The notes under the pieces: model-generated
Databases searched by the model: none
Told to the model about the DNA's origin: nothing
Seen by the model: the letters and a program-made list of their open reading frames with translations, nothing else
NCBI RefSeq assembly: GCF_008369935.1
Contig: NZ_VTUZ01000007.1
Coordinates: 62,001-126,000 of the forward strand
DNA: 64,000 nucleotides
From: Paraburkholderia panacisoli
Lineage (GTDB): Bacteria; Pseudomonadota; Gammaproteobacteria; Burkholderiales; Burkholderiaceae
Direction of reading: 5' to 3'
Shown: piece after piece, positions 34,150 through 43,071 of the stretch
Position numbering within the stretch: position 1 is the first letter of the stretch
Layout of the letters: each line of letters opens with the position of its first letter
Position numbers and translations under genes: made by a program

Positions 34150-35595
34150 ATGACGGCACACGACACGACAACTTCGACGCTGATCCGCAACGCAGCCGCG
34201 ATCATGACCGGCGGCCTCGGTTCCCGCGACGATCCCGCACGCGTGAGCGGTCCCGACATCCGCATCGTCGGCGATTCGATCGATGCGATCGGCGCGCTCA
34301 CGCCACGGCCCGGCGAGACGATCGTCGACGCGACCGATTGCGTGATCTACGCCGCGTGGGTCAACACCCACCATCATCTGTTCCAGTCGCTGCTCAAGGG
34401 CGACACGGCCGGCCTCGACGCAACGCTGACGCCGTGGCTCGCCGCGACGCCGTATCGCTTTCGCGCGCTGTTCGACGAGCGGCGCTTTCGGCTCGCGGTG
34501 CGCATCGGCCTGATCGAACTGGCGCGTTCGGGCTGCGCGACGGTGGCCGATCACAACTACGTGTATTACCCGGGCATGCCGTTCGACAGTTCGGCGATCC
34601 TGTTCGAAGAAGCGCAGAAGCTCGGCTTGCGTTTCGTGCTGCTGCGCGGCGGCGCGACGCAGACAGGGCAACTCGAAGCCGAACTGCCGACGACTTTGCG
34701 GCCCGAGTCGCTGGATGCGTACGCGGCCGATATCGAGCGGCTCGCCGCCCGCTATCACGACGCGTCGCCGCGCGCGATGCAGCGGGTCGTGATGGCGCCG
34801 ACCACCGTGCTGTATTCGATCTCGCCCGCCGAGATGCGCGCGAGCGCTGCGCTCGCGCGGCGGCTCGGCTTGCGTCTGCATAGCCACCTGTCGGAGACGG
34901 TCGCCTATCAGGACAGCGCGCAGGCGATGTACGGGCAGTCGCCGGTGGCGTTTTGCGGTGAGCATGATTGGCTCGGCAGCGATGTCTGGTACGCGCACCT
35001 CGTCAAGGTCGATGCCGACGAAATCGCCATGCTCGCGCAGACGGGCACGGGGGTCGCGCATTGTCCGCAGAGCAATGGGCGCTTGGGCAGCGGCATCTGT
35101 CCGGTGCGCGAGATGGCGGATGCCGGCGTGCCGGTGTCGATCGGCGTCGACGGCGCGGCGTCGAACGAAGCGGCCGATATGATCTCCGAAGTGCACATGA
35201 CCTGGCTTGCACAGCGCGCGCGGCTCGGGATGATGGCGCAGCCCGCGTATCGCGGCGGCAGCTTCGAGGGCGGAGCGGGCGCTGCCAGCATTGCGGACGT
35301 GATTCACTGGGCCACGGCGGGCGGGGCGCGGGTGCTGGGTCTCGACGAGGTCGGCCGGATCGCGGCGGGCTTTTCCGCCGACCTCGCGGTGTACCGGCTC
35401 GACGATCCGCGCTATTTCGGCTTGCATGATCCGGCGATCGGGCCGGTGGCGTCGGGCGGGCGGCCATCGCTCGCGGCGTTGTTCTGCGCCGGCAAGCGCG
35501 TGGTAGCCGATGATCAGATCGACGGCGTCGATCTGAGGGAACTGGCGCGTGAGGCGCGCAAGGCGGTGAGGGAGTTGCTGATCGAGGTGGCGTGA
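34150..35595 (+). CDS. 8-oxoguanine deaminase-like amidohydrolase
   Basis: A 481-residue metal-dependent amidohydrolase of the ATZ/TRZ group. N-T-H-H-H-L-F-Q (about 74-81) supplies the first metal ligands. A-D-H-N-Y-V-Y-Y-P-G (about 132-141) is typical of the 8-oxoguanine deaminase branch. H-S-H-L-S-E-T (about 244) and G-V-D-G-A-A-S-N-E complete the site. It would deaminate 8-oxoguanine or a related purine to urate-like products. An upstream in-frame TTG at 34129 overlaps the permease stop; the ATG at 34150 is preferred. It appears orphaned from its transporter, which survives only as a fragment. Confidence 0.82.
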   Translation: MTAHDTTTSTLIRNAAAIMTGGLGSRDDPARVSGPDIRIVGDSIDAIGALTPRPGETIVDATDCVIYAAWVNTHHHLFQSLLKGDTAGLDATLTPWLAATPYRFRALFDERRFRLAVRIGLIELARSGCATVADHNYVYYPGMPFDSSAILFEEAQKLGLRFVLLRGGATQTGQLEAELPTTLRPESLDAYAADIERLAARYHDASPRAMQRVVMAPTTVLYSISPAEMRASAALARRLGLRLHSHLSETVAYQDSAQAMYGQSPVAFCGEHDWLGSDVWYAHLVKVDADEIAMLAQTGTGVAHCPQSNGRLGSGICPVREMADAGVPVSIGVDGAASNEAADMISEVHMTWLAQRARLGMMAQPAYRGGSFEGGAGAASIADVIHWATAGGARVLGLDEVGRIAAGFSADLAVYRLDDPRYFGLHDPAIGPVASGGRPSLAALFCAGKRVVADDQIDGVDLRELAREARKAVRELLIEVA

Positions 35596-35776
35596 AGCAG
35601 TGAGCGAATCGAGCGGCCGGCGTGCTTGAAACGGGCGCGTGGCCGCGCCCTTCATCAGCCGCAGCGTGGCAATCAAAACCGATCCGGCCGGAGTCCGAAC
35701 TATCCCGCAACGTCGCGAATTCGAACCCCAACCTGAACCCGCAGACCGCAACAATTCCTTCACCTGGCTCGCTGCT

Positions 35777-36706
35777 TCAACCCGCCGCCTCACGCGGCGC
35801 ACCGCCGGTCAGCGAAACAATGAAGTCAAAGAACGCGCGTACCTTGGCCGGCGGATGATGCCGCGAAGGATAGAGCGCATACAGCGGATAAACCTCGTCG
35901 GCCCAGTCCGGAAACAACTCGATCAGCTTGCCGCTTGCCAGCAGCGACTCCGCGCCGAGCGACAGAATCTGCGCGACGCCCTGGCCCGCCACGCAGACGC
36001 TGTGCAAGGTGCCCACGTCGTTCACGGTCAAGCGGCCTTGCGGCGTAATCACGAGCTTCTTGCGGCCGCGATGAAATTCCCAACTGAATGGATAGCCGGT
36101 CAACGGGTCGCGGAACTTGATGCAGACGTGCTGCGCGCTTTCGAGTTCGGCCGGGTTCGCCGGATGGCCGTGCTTCTTCAGATACGAAGGCGCGGCCACC
36201 GTCAGAATGCGCGTATCCAGCAGCTTGCGCGCGATCAGCGTCGACACCGGCGGCTCGCCGAAACGGATCGCGAGATCGAAGCCGTCGGCGACCATATCGC
36301 CCAGCTGGTCGCGCGTGATCAGTTCGAGCTGCAGATCGGGGTGTTTGTCGATGAAGCCGCCGAGCCTCGGCCCCAGCACGAGGCGCGAAAAGAACGGGTC
36401 CATGTTCACGCGCAAGCGTCCGCGCACCGCGCTCGCGCCCTGGGCCGCGGACGCCGCCGCTTCTTCGAGGCCGCCCAGCAGCGGCACGATCTGTTCGTAG
36501 AAGCGCCGGCCTTCGTCGGTCAGCATGACCGAGCGCGTGGTGCGGTCGAATAGCCGGATGCCCAGGCGCGCTTCGAGCCGCGCGACGGAACGGCTGACCC
36601 CGGATTGCGACATGTCGAGCGCTTCGCCGGCCGCCGCAAAACTGCCGCAATCGACGATCGCCGTCAGCACGCCCATGCCGTTCAGCATGCGCTCGTCAAA
36701 TGGCAT
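35777..36706 (-). CDS. LysR-family regulator
   Basis: A 309-residue LysR protein with the winged helix S-F-A-A-A-G-E-A-L-D-M-S-Q-S-G-V-S-R-S-V-A-R-L-E (about 22-45) and a CrgA/DhcR-like effector domain. AAAGGAAT precedes the ATG at 36706. It is divergent from the short-chain dehydrogenase at 36960, which is its likely target, with autorepression typical of the family. The intergenic region holds the palindrome TTAACGTTAA. Confidence 0.88.
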   Translation of the reverse strand: MPFDERMLNGMGVLTAIVDCGSFAAAGEALDMSQSGVSRSVARLEARLGIRLFDRTTRSVMLTDEGRRFYEQIVPLLGGLEEAAASAAQGASAVRGRLRVNMDPFFSRLVLGPRLGGFIDKHPDLQLELITRDQLGDMVADGFDLAIRFGEPPVSTLIARKLLDTRILTVAAPSYLKKHGHPANPAELESAQHVCIKFRDPLTGYPFSWEFHRGRKKLVITPQGRLTVNDVGTLHSVCVAGQGVAQILSLGAESLLASGKLIELFPDWADEVYPLYALYPSRHHPPAKVRAFFDFIVSLTGGAPREAAG

Positions 36707-36862
36707 GTGAGATTCCTTTTGTTATTCGTGAATGCCCGACATGCTAACGCGAAGTCTGCTGGAATTCACGCATCGGCGCAGGGATGTAATGCCTGTCAAA
36801 ACGGATAGATGATCTGCTGTCATGAGTGCAATGACGGTCGCGCTATCGGGTCAGGCGTGACT

Positions 36863-36872
36863 TTAACGTTAA
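36863..36872. promoter_or_regulatory. Palindrome in the divergent LysR/SDR promoter region
   Basis: TTAACGTTAA is a perfect ten-base palindrome between the divergent genes. It is a candidate LysR contact or part of a promoter. Confidence 0.4.
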
Positions 36873-36959
36873 GCTGTACGAACTCTCGCCCGGCATACGG
36901 TGGCATGCGGTTCTTGTTATGCATTGGGCATATTTTGACTCGTCAACGGAGAACGCACG

Positions 36960-37733
36960 ATGTCACGAGTTTTTATTACCGGCTCCGCCGATGGCCTCGG
37001 CCAGATGGCCGCACGCCTGCTCGTCGAGATGGGGCATCAGGTCGTGTTGCACGCGCGCAGCGCCGCGCGCGCCGAGCAAGCCTTGCGCGCGGTGCCGCAA
37101 GCGCAGACCGCGCTGGTCGGCGACCTGTCGAGTATCGCGGCCACCAAAGCGCTTGCGGAGCAGGTCAATCGTCTCGGCCGTTTCGACGCGGTGATTCACA
37201 ACGCGGCGCTCGGCTACCGCGAGCCGCGCCGGGTCGCCACCGTCGACGGCTTGTCGCAGGTCTTCGCGGTCAATACGCTGGCGCCCTACGTGCTGACCGC
37301 GCTGATCGACAAGCCGAAGCGGCTCGTCTATCTCAGCTCGGGCCTGCATCGCAGCGGCGATGCGAGCCTCGACGATCTGGCCTGGGAGCGGCGTCCGTGG
37401 CAGGGCGCGGCAGCGTATTCGGACTCGAAACTGCATGACGCGCTGCTCGCGTTCGCAGTCGCGCGACGCTGGCCGCAGGTGTTGTCGAACGCGTTGGAGC
37501 CCGGATGGGTCGCCACCAGAATGGGCGGGGCGGGCGCGCCGGATGATCTGCAGGCGGCACCGAAAACCCAGGTGTGGCTCGCCGTCAGCGATGAGCCGGC
37601 TGCCACCGTCAGCGGCGGGTATTTCTATCACATGAAGCCTCGCGACACGCATCCGGTGTTGCGTGATGTCGCCGTGCAGGAGCGGCTGATCGAAGCGTGT
37701 GAGGGGTTTTCGGGCGTCCGCTTGCCGGATTGA
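36960..37733 (+). CDS. Short-chain dehydrogenase/reductase
   Basis: A 257-residue SDR oxidoreductase. The cofactor motif is T-G-S-A-D-G-L-G at 7-14, a variant of TGxxxGIG. N-A-A-L-G (about 83-87) and the catalytic Y-S-D-S-K (about 155-159) with an upstream serine (Y-L-S-S-G) are present. It acts on an alcohol/ketone pair with NAD(P). The divergent LysR gene is the probable regulator. The substrate is unknown. Confidence 0.82.
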   Translation: MSRVFITGSADGLGQMAARLLVEMGHQVVLHARSAARAEQALRAVPQAQTALVGDLSSIAATKALAEQVNRLGRFDAVIHNAALGYREPRRVATVDGLSQVFAVNTLAPYVLTALIDKPKRLVYLSSGLHRSGDASLDDLAWERRPWQGAAAYSDSKLHDALLAFAVARRWPQVLSNALEPGWVATRMGGAGAPDDLQAAPKTQVWLAVSDEPAATVSGGYFYHMKPRDTHPVLRDVAVQERLIEACEGFSGVRLPD

Positions 37734-37818
37734 TGCGAAGCAAGCGGTGGTGTGCGGGCACTGTGCGAGCAGGCAGGCCCTGCCAGTCGCAACGGCACAT
37801 GGGTGCCGCGAGGGTACA

Positions 37819-37851
37819 GATCAAGCGCGGATCAGGCGCGGATCAAGCACG
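37819..37851. repeat. Three tandem 11-base units
   Basis: GATCAAGCGCG, GATCAGGCGCG and GATCAAGCACG follow one another in the short gap between the convergent SDR and exporter genes. Eleven bases is about one helical turn. No gene runs through it. Confidence 0.75.
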
Positions 37852-37873
37852 ACACAGCCGCGCTGCAACCACC

Positions 37874-39274
37874 TCAACGCCCCGCGCTTTGCGCCGCCTG
37901 CCGACCCACCACCCGCGTGCCGGACGGATCGTCGAGATGACGAAACACCCACGCGGACAGCAGCGTGATCACGCCGACGCACACGAAGCTGAAACGGAAC
38001 CCCAGCGCCGCCGACCCCCATTGCGCGGAGAACAGATTCACCAGCCCGCCGCCGATCGACACGCCCAGCCCGATCGCCAGCATCTGCACCATCGAAAAGA
38101 GGCTGTTGCCGCTGCCCGCATCTTCATGCGAAAGGTCCTTCAACGTGACGCTGTTCATCGCCGCGAACTGCATCGAGTTGGCCGCGCCGAATACGGCGAG
38201 GATCGCAATCTCGATCACGAGCGGCGTGCCGCGCGAAATCAGCGCGAACGCGACGATCGCGGACCCCACGATGATGGTGTTGACGAGCAGGAAAGTGTCA
38301 TAACCGTAGCGCCGCACGAGCGGCGCGATCCAGCGTTTGGCGAGCGTGCCGGCCAGCGCGGCGGGCAGCATCATCAGCCCCGAATGGAGCGGCGAATAAC
38401 CCAGTTGCAGTTGCAGCAGCAGCGGCACGAGGAACGGCACGGCGCTCGACCCGACGCGACACACGAGGTTGCCGATCAGGCCGACGCTGAAATTCGGCTC
38501 GCCGAACAGCGACAGCTTGAAGAGCGGATTGCGCCGGTGTTTCGCGTGCGGAATGTAGGCGAGCGCGCTCGCGACGGCGAGCGCGAACAACGCCGCCGAC
38601 CAGGCCGCGCGATGTGTGGCGACCGGCGTGTCGATCGCGAGCGAAAACGCGATCATGCACAGCGACAGCAGAGTGCAGCCGATCAGATCGAACGGCGGCG
38701 CCTGGGTGCTGTCGTGCGACGGCAAAAACCGCTGCACCGCGTATAGCCCCACCGCGCCGATCGGCACATTGATCAGGAAAATCCAGTGCCACGTGATGGC
38801 CTGGACGAACCAGCCGCCGAGCGTCGGCCCGGCAATCGGGCCGAGCTGCCCGGCGATCGAAATGAAGGCGAGCGCCGACACGTATTGCTCGCCGGAGACG
38901 CTGCGCAACACGGCGAGCCGGCCGATCGGCAGCAGCATCGAGCCGCCCAGACCCTGCAGCACGCGCGCCATCACCAACTGGCCGAGCGTGTGCGCGCTCG
39001 CACAGCAGATCGAGCCCAGCACGAACACGAGGATCGCCGCGAAGTAGACGCGGCGTGTGCCGAAGCGGTCGGCGAGCCAGCCGGACGCGGGCGTGAGCAT
39101 CGCCATGGTCAGCGTGTAGGCGACGACGACGGGTTGCATCGCAAGGGGCGCGACGTGCAGGCTGTTCGCGATCGACGGCAGCGCGGTGTTGACGATCGTC
39201 GTGTCGAGCGACTGCATGAAAAAACCGGCGGCGACGATCCACAGCAGCGCGGTCTGGGAAGAATCCTTGTTCAT
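37874..39274 (-). CDS. DHA2-family drug/H+ antiporter (14-TM MFS)
   Basis: A 466-residue exporter with about 14 membrane segments. The signature L-D-T-T-I-V-N-T-A-L-P (about 23-33) of the EmrB/QacA family is present, as are W-L-A-D-R-F-G-T-R-R (loop 2-3) and G-P-T-L-G-G-W (motif C region). It pumps toxic compounds out with proton exchange. The start at 39274 matches the family; a longer in-frame start adds a polar leader. It is divergent from a LysR gene with two dyads between them, so it is probably induced through that regulator. No membrane-fusion partner is adjacent. Confidence 0.85.
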   Translation of the reverse strand: MNKDSSQTALLWIVAAGFFMQSLDTTIVNTALPSIANSLHVAPLAMQPVVVAYTLTMAMLTPASGWLADRFGTRRVYFAAILVFVLGSICCASAHTLGQLVMARVLQGLGGSMLLPIGRLAVLRSVSGEQYVSALAFISIAGQLGPIAGPTLGGWFVQAITWHWIFLINVPIGAVGLYAVQRFLPSHDSTQAPPFDLIGCTLLSLCMIAFSLAIDTPVATHRAAWSAALFALAVASALAYIPHAKHRRNPLFKLSLFGEPNFSVGLIGNLVCRVGSSAVPFLVPLLLQLQLGYSPLHSGLMMLPAALAGTLAKRWIAPLVRRYGYDTFLLVNTIIVGSAIVAFALISRGTPLVIEIAILAVFGAANSMQFAAMNSVTLKDLSHEDAGSGNSLFSMVQMLAIGLGVSIGGGLVNLFSAQWGSAALGFRFSFVCVGVITLLSAWVFRHLDDPSGTRVVGRQAAQSAGR

Positions 39275-39351
39275 CTGGTAGGGCGCGGCGGGCGGTCTGA
39301 CGGCGCAGAAGTCCGCGCGCGAGGCAATCATCGGGAGAGTTCCGTCATGAT

Positions 39352-39369
39352 ATTGACATCGACGTCAAT
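39352..39369. promoter_or_regulatory. Near-perfect dyad upstream of the DHA2 exporter
   Basis: ATTGACATCGACGTCAAT: the arms ATTGAC/GTCAAT flank TCGA, with a single mismatched pair. It lies between the divergent exporter and LysR genes. Confidence 0.5.
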
Positions 39370-39396
39370 CGGGAAGCCCACTAGGGACGCTGACTG

Positions 39397-39415
39397 TTAT
39401 CGACTTTGGCGATAA
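39397..39415. promoter_or_regulatory. LysR-type box in the exporter/LysR intergenic region
   Basis: TTATCG-N7-CGATAA contains the LysR T-N11-A pattern. It sits about 20 bases in front of the LysR gene start, suited to autoregulation and activation of the exporter. Confidence 0.6.
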
Positions 39416-39433
39416 GCGGCGCGACAATGACGC

Positions 39434-40294
39434 ATGCTCAATCCCATCTGGCTCAAGACCTTCGCGACCGTCGCCGCCTGCCACAGCTTTACCGAGGCGG
39501 GGCGCCGGCTCGGCCTCACACAGTCGAGCGTCAGCGAACACGTCCGCCGGCTCGAAGCGAGCGTGGGCCGGCGCCTGTTCGTGCGCGACACCCATTCGCT
39601 CGCGATGACGCCGGACGGCGAGGCGATGCTCGCGCACGCCAGCGTGATCCTGCAGGCGCTGGCGCGGGCCGAGTCGCAGTTTCGCGCGCCGCGTCTGAAA
39701 GGGCGCGTGCGCCTCGGCTCGTCCGACGACGTCGCGCTCGGGCCGCTGCCCACGGTGCTCGCGGCGTTCCGCAATGCGCATCCGGATGTCGAGCTGGAGA
39801 TCACCATCGGCATGACCGGCAAGCTGTACGAGTTGCTGGACGCGGGCGCGATCGACCTGCTGGTCGGCAAACGGCGGCTTGGCGACCGGCGCGGCGTGCC
39901 GCTTTTCACCGGGCGGCTGGAATGGCTCGCGCGCGCGGGCACGCTGGTCGATCTGAGCCAGCCATTGCCGCTGATTCTGGTCGCCGAGCCGAGCGTGACA
40001 CGCGCGGTCGTGCTCGACGCGCTCGCCGAGGCGGGTTTCAGCTGGCAGGTGGTGTGCACGAGCAGCAGCCATGCGGGTTGCATCGCGGCCGCGCGCGGCG
40101 GGCTCGGCATCACGGTACGGCCGCAGTACCTGGCCGCGCGCGGGCTCACACCGCCGTTGAACGCCGCTGGTTTGCCGACGCTGCCGTCGGTGGAGTTCAT
40201 CGCGCTGGCGGCCAAACGCCTCAGCCGCCCGGCTGGCACGCTGCTGCAACTGTTGCACGACAGCGATTTGCGAGGCTCGTGGATTGGTGAATGA
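39434..40294 (+). CDS. LysR-family regulator divergent from DHA2 exporter
   Basis: A 286-residue LysR protein: W-L-K-T-F-A-T-V-A (about 6-14), helix-turn-helix A-G-R-R-L-G-L-T-Q-S-S-V-S-E-H-V-R-R-L-E (about 22-41), then an effector domain with G-R-V-R-L-G-S-S-D-D. It is divergently placed from the exporter, with a TTATCG-N7-CGATAA dyad between. It is the likely ligand-responsive regulator of that pump. Confidence 0.88.
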   Translation: MLNPIWLKTFATVAACHSFTEAGRRLGLTQSSVSEHVRRLEASVGRRLFVRDTHSLAMTPDGEAMLAHASVILQALARAESQFRAPRLKGRVRLGSSDDVALGPLPTVLAAFRNAHPDVELEITIGMTGKLYELLDAGAIDLLVGKRRLGDRRGVPLFTGRLEWLARAGTLVDLSQPLPLILVAEPSVTRAVVLDALAEAGFSWQVVCTSSSHAGCIAAARGGLGITVRPQYLAARGLTPPLNAAGLPTLPSVEFIALAAKRLSRPAGTLLQLLHDSDLRGSWIGE

Positions 40295-40724
40295 CGACAG
40301 GCGCGCGCCGCTTGCGCGACGCAAGAAGCCGCCCGTTTCATTCTGTTCGGATTAGCCACGCCGCTGCATTGCTTTTCATCGCGCGCGTTGCGGTCTGGTC
40401 GCGCAGCACCGCGCCCGATCCGGTGCGGCAACCGGTCGGTCATCGGTCCCGACACTGACAATCGCTACGCTGTCCTACGCGTGCGGCGCCTGCGGCCGCC
40501 AGTTCACTTCGTCACAGCGATTTGCGCGCACGCTGCATACGTGTTGCGCGGTTGCCGCGCCCGCCAGATTTTATTTTTTCATCTGGGTGCGAATCGCTAT
40601 ACTTTTCCATATACGGGTACATGTTCCATACAAGGAACACTGAGCGTTTTTATCCGAAAGAAGATTGGCCACGTGAAAGTACCGGAACTCACCGTCTTTC
40701 ACACGTGCGCGGGGACCGCACGTC
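40295..40724. other. 430-base gene-free region before the second chemoreceptor
   Basis: No gene. The left half is GC-rich and featureless. The right half is AT-rich, with inverted repeat CCAGAT (40564-40569)/ATCTGG (40581-40586), a TATACT (40598-40603) that may be a -10 element, and the dyad at 40622-40639. No FliA-type promoter is seen, unlike the first chemoreceptor gene. Confidence 0.45.
40622..40639. promoter_or_regulatory. Inverted repeat TGTTCC-N6-GGAACA
   Basis: A perfect six-base inverted repeat with a six-base spacer, just downstream of TATACT (40598-40603). Its position near a probable transcription start suggests an operator. The regulator is unknown. Confidence 0.45.
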
Positions 40725-42341
40725 ATGAGCCGCAGCGCCAGACCAGCCAGAGCGACCACCACCACGATGACCAAAAATCTCACCATCAATCTGCGCATCG
40801 CGATCACGATTGCGTTTCTCGGCGTGCTGCTGATCGCCACCGGCGCGCTCGGCATTCTCGGCATGGACCAAAGCAACCAGGCGCAGCGCGACGCGTACAG
40901 CGTGCATTTCGCGTCGGTGGTGGCGCTCGGCAAATCGGGTACGGCGATGTCACGCGCGCGTTTCGGGCTCGACTGGGCGATGAGCAATCCGCATTCGCCG
41001 CAACTGGCCACGCAGCTCGAACGCGCCCGCATGCTGCTCGGCGAATCGGACAAATGGTGGAATGCGTTCCGCGATCTGCCGAAGACGCCGAAGCTGCAAC
41101 GCCTCACCGACGAGCTCGACGCGAGGCGCGGCACCGTGCGGCGCGACGGCATCGACAAGCTGATCGACGCGATCCGCAGCGGCGACGCGAGCTGGATGGA
41201 CGAGAGCCGCGCGAATCATCTGATCGGCCTTTACAGCGCGATGAATGCGAGCCAGAGCGCGCTGGAGGACTATCTGAACCAGCAGGCGAGCGACGCCAAC
41301 GAGCGCTCGGCGACGCTGTTTCATACGCTGCTGTATGCGTGCATCGGCAGTGTGCTGGTGGGGCTCACCGTCGCGTTCATCAGCTGGCGCATGTTGCGCC
41401 GCGCGATCATGACGCCGCTGAACGACGCGCTACGCCAGTTCGACGCGATCGCCGCCGGCGAATTGACGACCCGCGTGCCGATCCGTTCGAACGACGAAAT
41501 GGCGACGCTCCTGCGCGGCGTCGCGTCGATGCAGGACAAGCTCGGCGCGACCGTCACCACCGTGCGCGCCGGTTCGCATTCGATCGCCTCGTCGACCCAG
41601 CAGATCGCCGCGGGCAATCTGGATCTGTCGCAACGCACCGAAGAGCAGGCCGCGTCGCTTGAACAAACCGCCGCGGCGATGGAACAGCTCACGTCGACCG
41701 TGCAGTTGAACGCCGAGAACGCGCATCACGCGAGCGAACTGGCGTCGCGCGCGTCCGAGATGGCCGCGCGCGGACGTCATTCGGTTGGCAGCATGGTGGA
41801 GACGATGCGCGTGATTCATGCGGGGTCGTCGAAGATGACCGGCATCATCACCGCGATCGAAGGCATCGCGTTTCAAACCAATATCCTCGCGCTGAACGCA
41901 GCCGTCGAAGCGGCGCGTGCCGGCGAAGAAGGGCGCGGCTTCGCGGTGGTGGCGGGCGAGGTGCGCAGTCTCGCGCAACGCTCGGCGGCGGCCGCGAAGG
42001 AAATCGGCGCGTTGATCGCGGAGTCGACTTCGCGCGTCGAGAGCGGCGCGGGACTCGTCAACGAAGCGGGCGGCACGATGCAGGACATCGAAGCCGCGAT
42101 CGGGCGCGTCGCGCGTCTGGTCGGCGAGATCGCGGCGGCGTCGAAGGAGCAGAGCGAAGGCATCCGCCAGGTGAGCCTCGCCGTCACGCAGATGGACGAG
42201 GTCACGCAGCACAACGCGGCGCTGGTCGAGGAAAGCGCGGCGACCGCGAACTCGCTGGCGGATCAGGCGCGGCAATTGAGCGAGTTGACCGCGGCCTTCA
42301 AGGTCGCGAGCGATGTAGCGCTGCGTGAAGAGGCTGTCTGA
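40725..42341 (+). CDS. Methyl-accepting chemotaxis protein without CheR tether
   Basis: A 538-residue chemoreceptor: membrane helix near 24-46, a four-helix periplasmic domain, second membrane helix near 200-220, HAMP, and signalling domain with [18 protein letters not shown] at the tip. It ends in R-E-E-A-V and lacks the W-E-T-F tail of the receptor at 21504. It may thus depend on other receptors for methylation. An in-frame ATG at 40767 (M-T-K-N-L-T-I-N) better matches receptor N-termini but has no ribosome site; the true start is uncertain. Confidence 0.87.
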   Translation: MSRSARPARATTTTMTKNLTINLRIAITIAFLGVLLIATGALGILGMDQSNQAQRDAYSVHFASVVALGKSGTAMSRARFGLDWAMSNPHSPQLATQLERARMLLGESDKWWNAFRDLPKTPKLQRLTDELDARRGTVRRDGIDKLIDAIRSGDASWMDESRANHLIGLYSAMNASQSALEDYLNQQASDANERSATLFHTLLYACIGSVLVGLTVAFISWRMLRRAIMTPLNDALRQFDAIAAGELTTRVPIRSNDEMATLLRGVASMQDKLGATVTTVRAGSHSIASSTQQIAAGNLDLSQRTEEQAASLEQTAAAMEQLTSTVQLNAENAHHASELASRASEMAARGRHSVGSMVETMRVIHAGSSKMTGIITAIEGIAFQTNILALNAAVEAARAGEEGRGFAVVAGEVRSLAQRSAAAAKEIGALIAESTSRVESGAGLVNEAGGTMQDIEAAIGRVARLVGEIAAASKEQSEGIRQVSLAVTQMDEVTQHNAALVEESAATANSLADQARQLSELTAAFKVASDVALREEAV

Positions 42342-42403
42342 ACCTGCTCGACGCAGCGCCGTCCGGGTGGGCTCGACGTGTGCGCTTACCGCAACGCGCG
42401 CGT

Positions 42404-42841
42404 TCAGGCCGGCATCTTGCGAAACGAAATCGCAAAACGGTTCCATGCGTTGATCGCCGAGACGAGCAGCGTCAGGTCGACCAGTTCCTCGTCGCTGAAG
42501 TGCGGGCGCACCGCGTTCCATACCGCGTCGGGCACATGGTCTTGCGACACGAGCGTCAGCGCTTCGGTCCATTCGAGCGCGGCGCGTTCGCGGTCCGTGA
42601 AGAACGGCGTTTCGCGCCACACCACCACGGTCGCGAGACGCCGTTCGGTTTCGCCGCCTTTACGGGCGTCGCTGGTGTGCATGTCGACGCAGTACGCGCA
42701 GCCGTTGATCTGCGACGCGCGCAGGCGAACCAGTTCGGTCAGCGATTTTTCGAGCGCCGATTTGCCGATGCGCTCTTCGACGCCGATCAAGGCCTTGATC
42801 GCGGCGGGGTTGGCTTTGTAGAAGTCGAGACGTTGTTCCAT
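42404..42841 (-). CDS. AhpD-like carboxymuconolactone decarboxylase-family protein
   Basis: A 145-residue protein of the CMD/AhpD family. The redox signature C-A-Y-C-V-D-M-H places the cysteines at 48 and 51 and the histidine at 55, as in AhpD-type peroxidase cofactors. Such proteins relay electrons for peroxide reduction or act as small oxidoreductases. CAGGAG lies upstream of the ATG. It is divergent from the ferredoxin-NADP reductase-like gene, separated by a 230-base region with a dyad. Confidence 0.85.
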   Translation of the reverse strand: MEQRLDFYKANPAAIKALIGVEERIGKSALEKSLTELVRLRASQINGCAYCVDMHTSDARKGGETERRLATVVVWRETPFFTDRERAALEWTEALTLVSQDHVPDAVWNAVRPHFSDEELVDLTLLVSAINAWNRFAISFRKMPA

Positions 42842-42913
42842 GATTCACTCCTGAGTCGGGTTGGACGCATTCCGTGATGCGATGGGTGAAGCTTAGGCGT
42901 AAGACTGGATTCG

Positions 42914-42939
42914 GAAAATAACCGGTTTTGGGTATTTTC
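42914..42939. promoter_or_regulatory. Dyad between the AhpD-like and FNR-like genes
   Basis: GAAAATA (42914-42920) and TATTTTC (42933-42939) form an inverted repeat with a 12-base spacer, in an AT-rich patch between divergent genes. It could be an operator for either gene. Confidence 0.4.
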
Positions 42940-43071
42940 AGGTAACCACTTTCCCGCTTGCATGACTTGCGCAGGTGGCCCGCCGAGCGTCCTTACCGCC
43001 TGTAATGGCATCGTTGCCGGGCCTCGGGCGATTCTGTATGGTGGGCCATCGCCTATTCGAAGAGACCGCCC

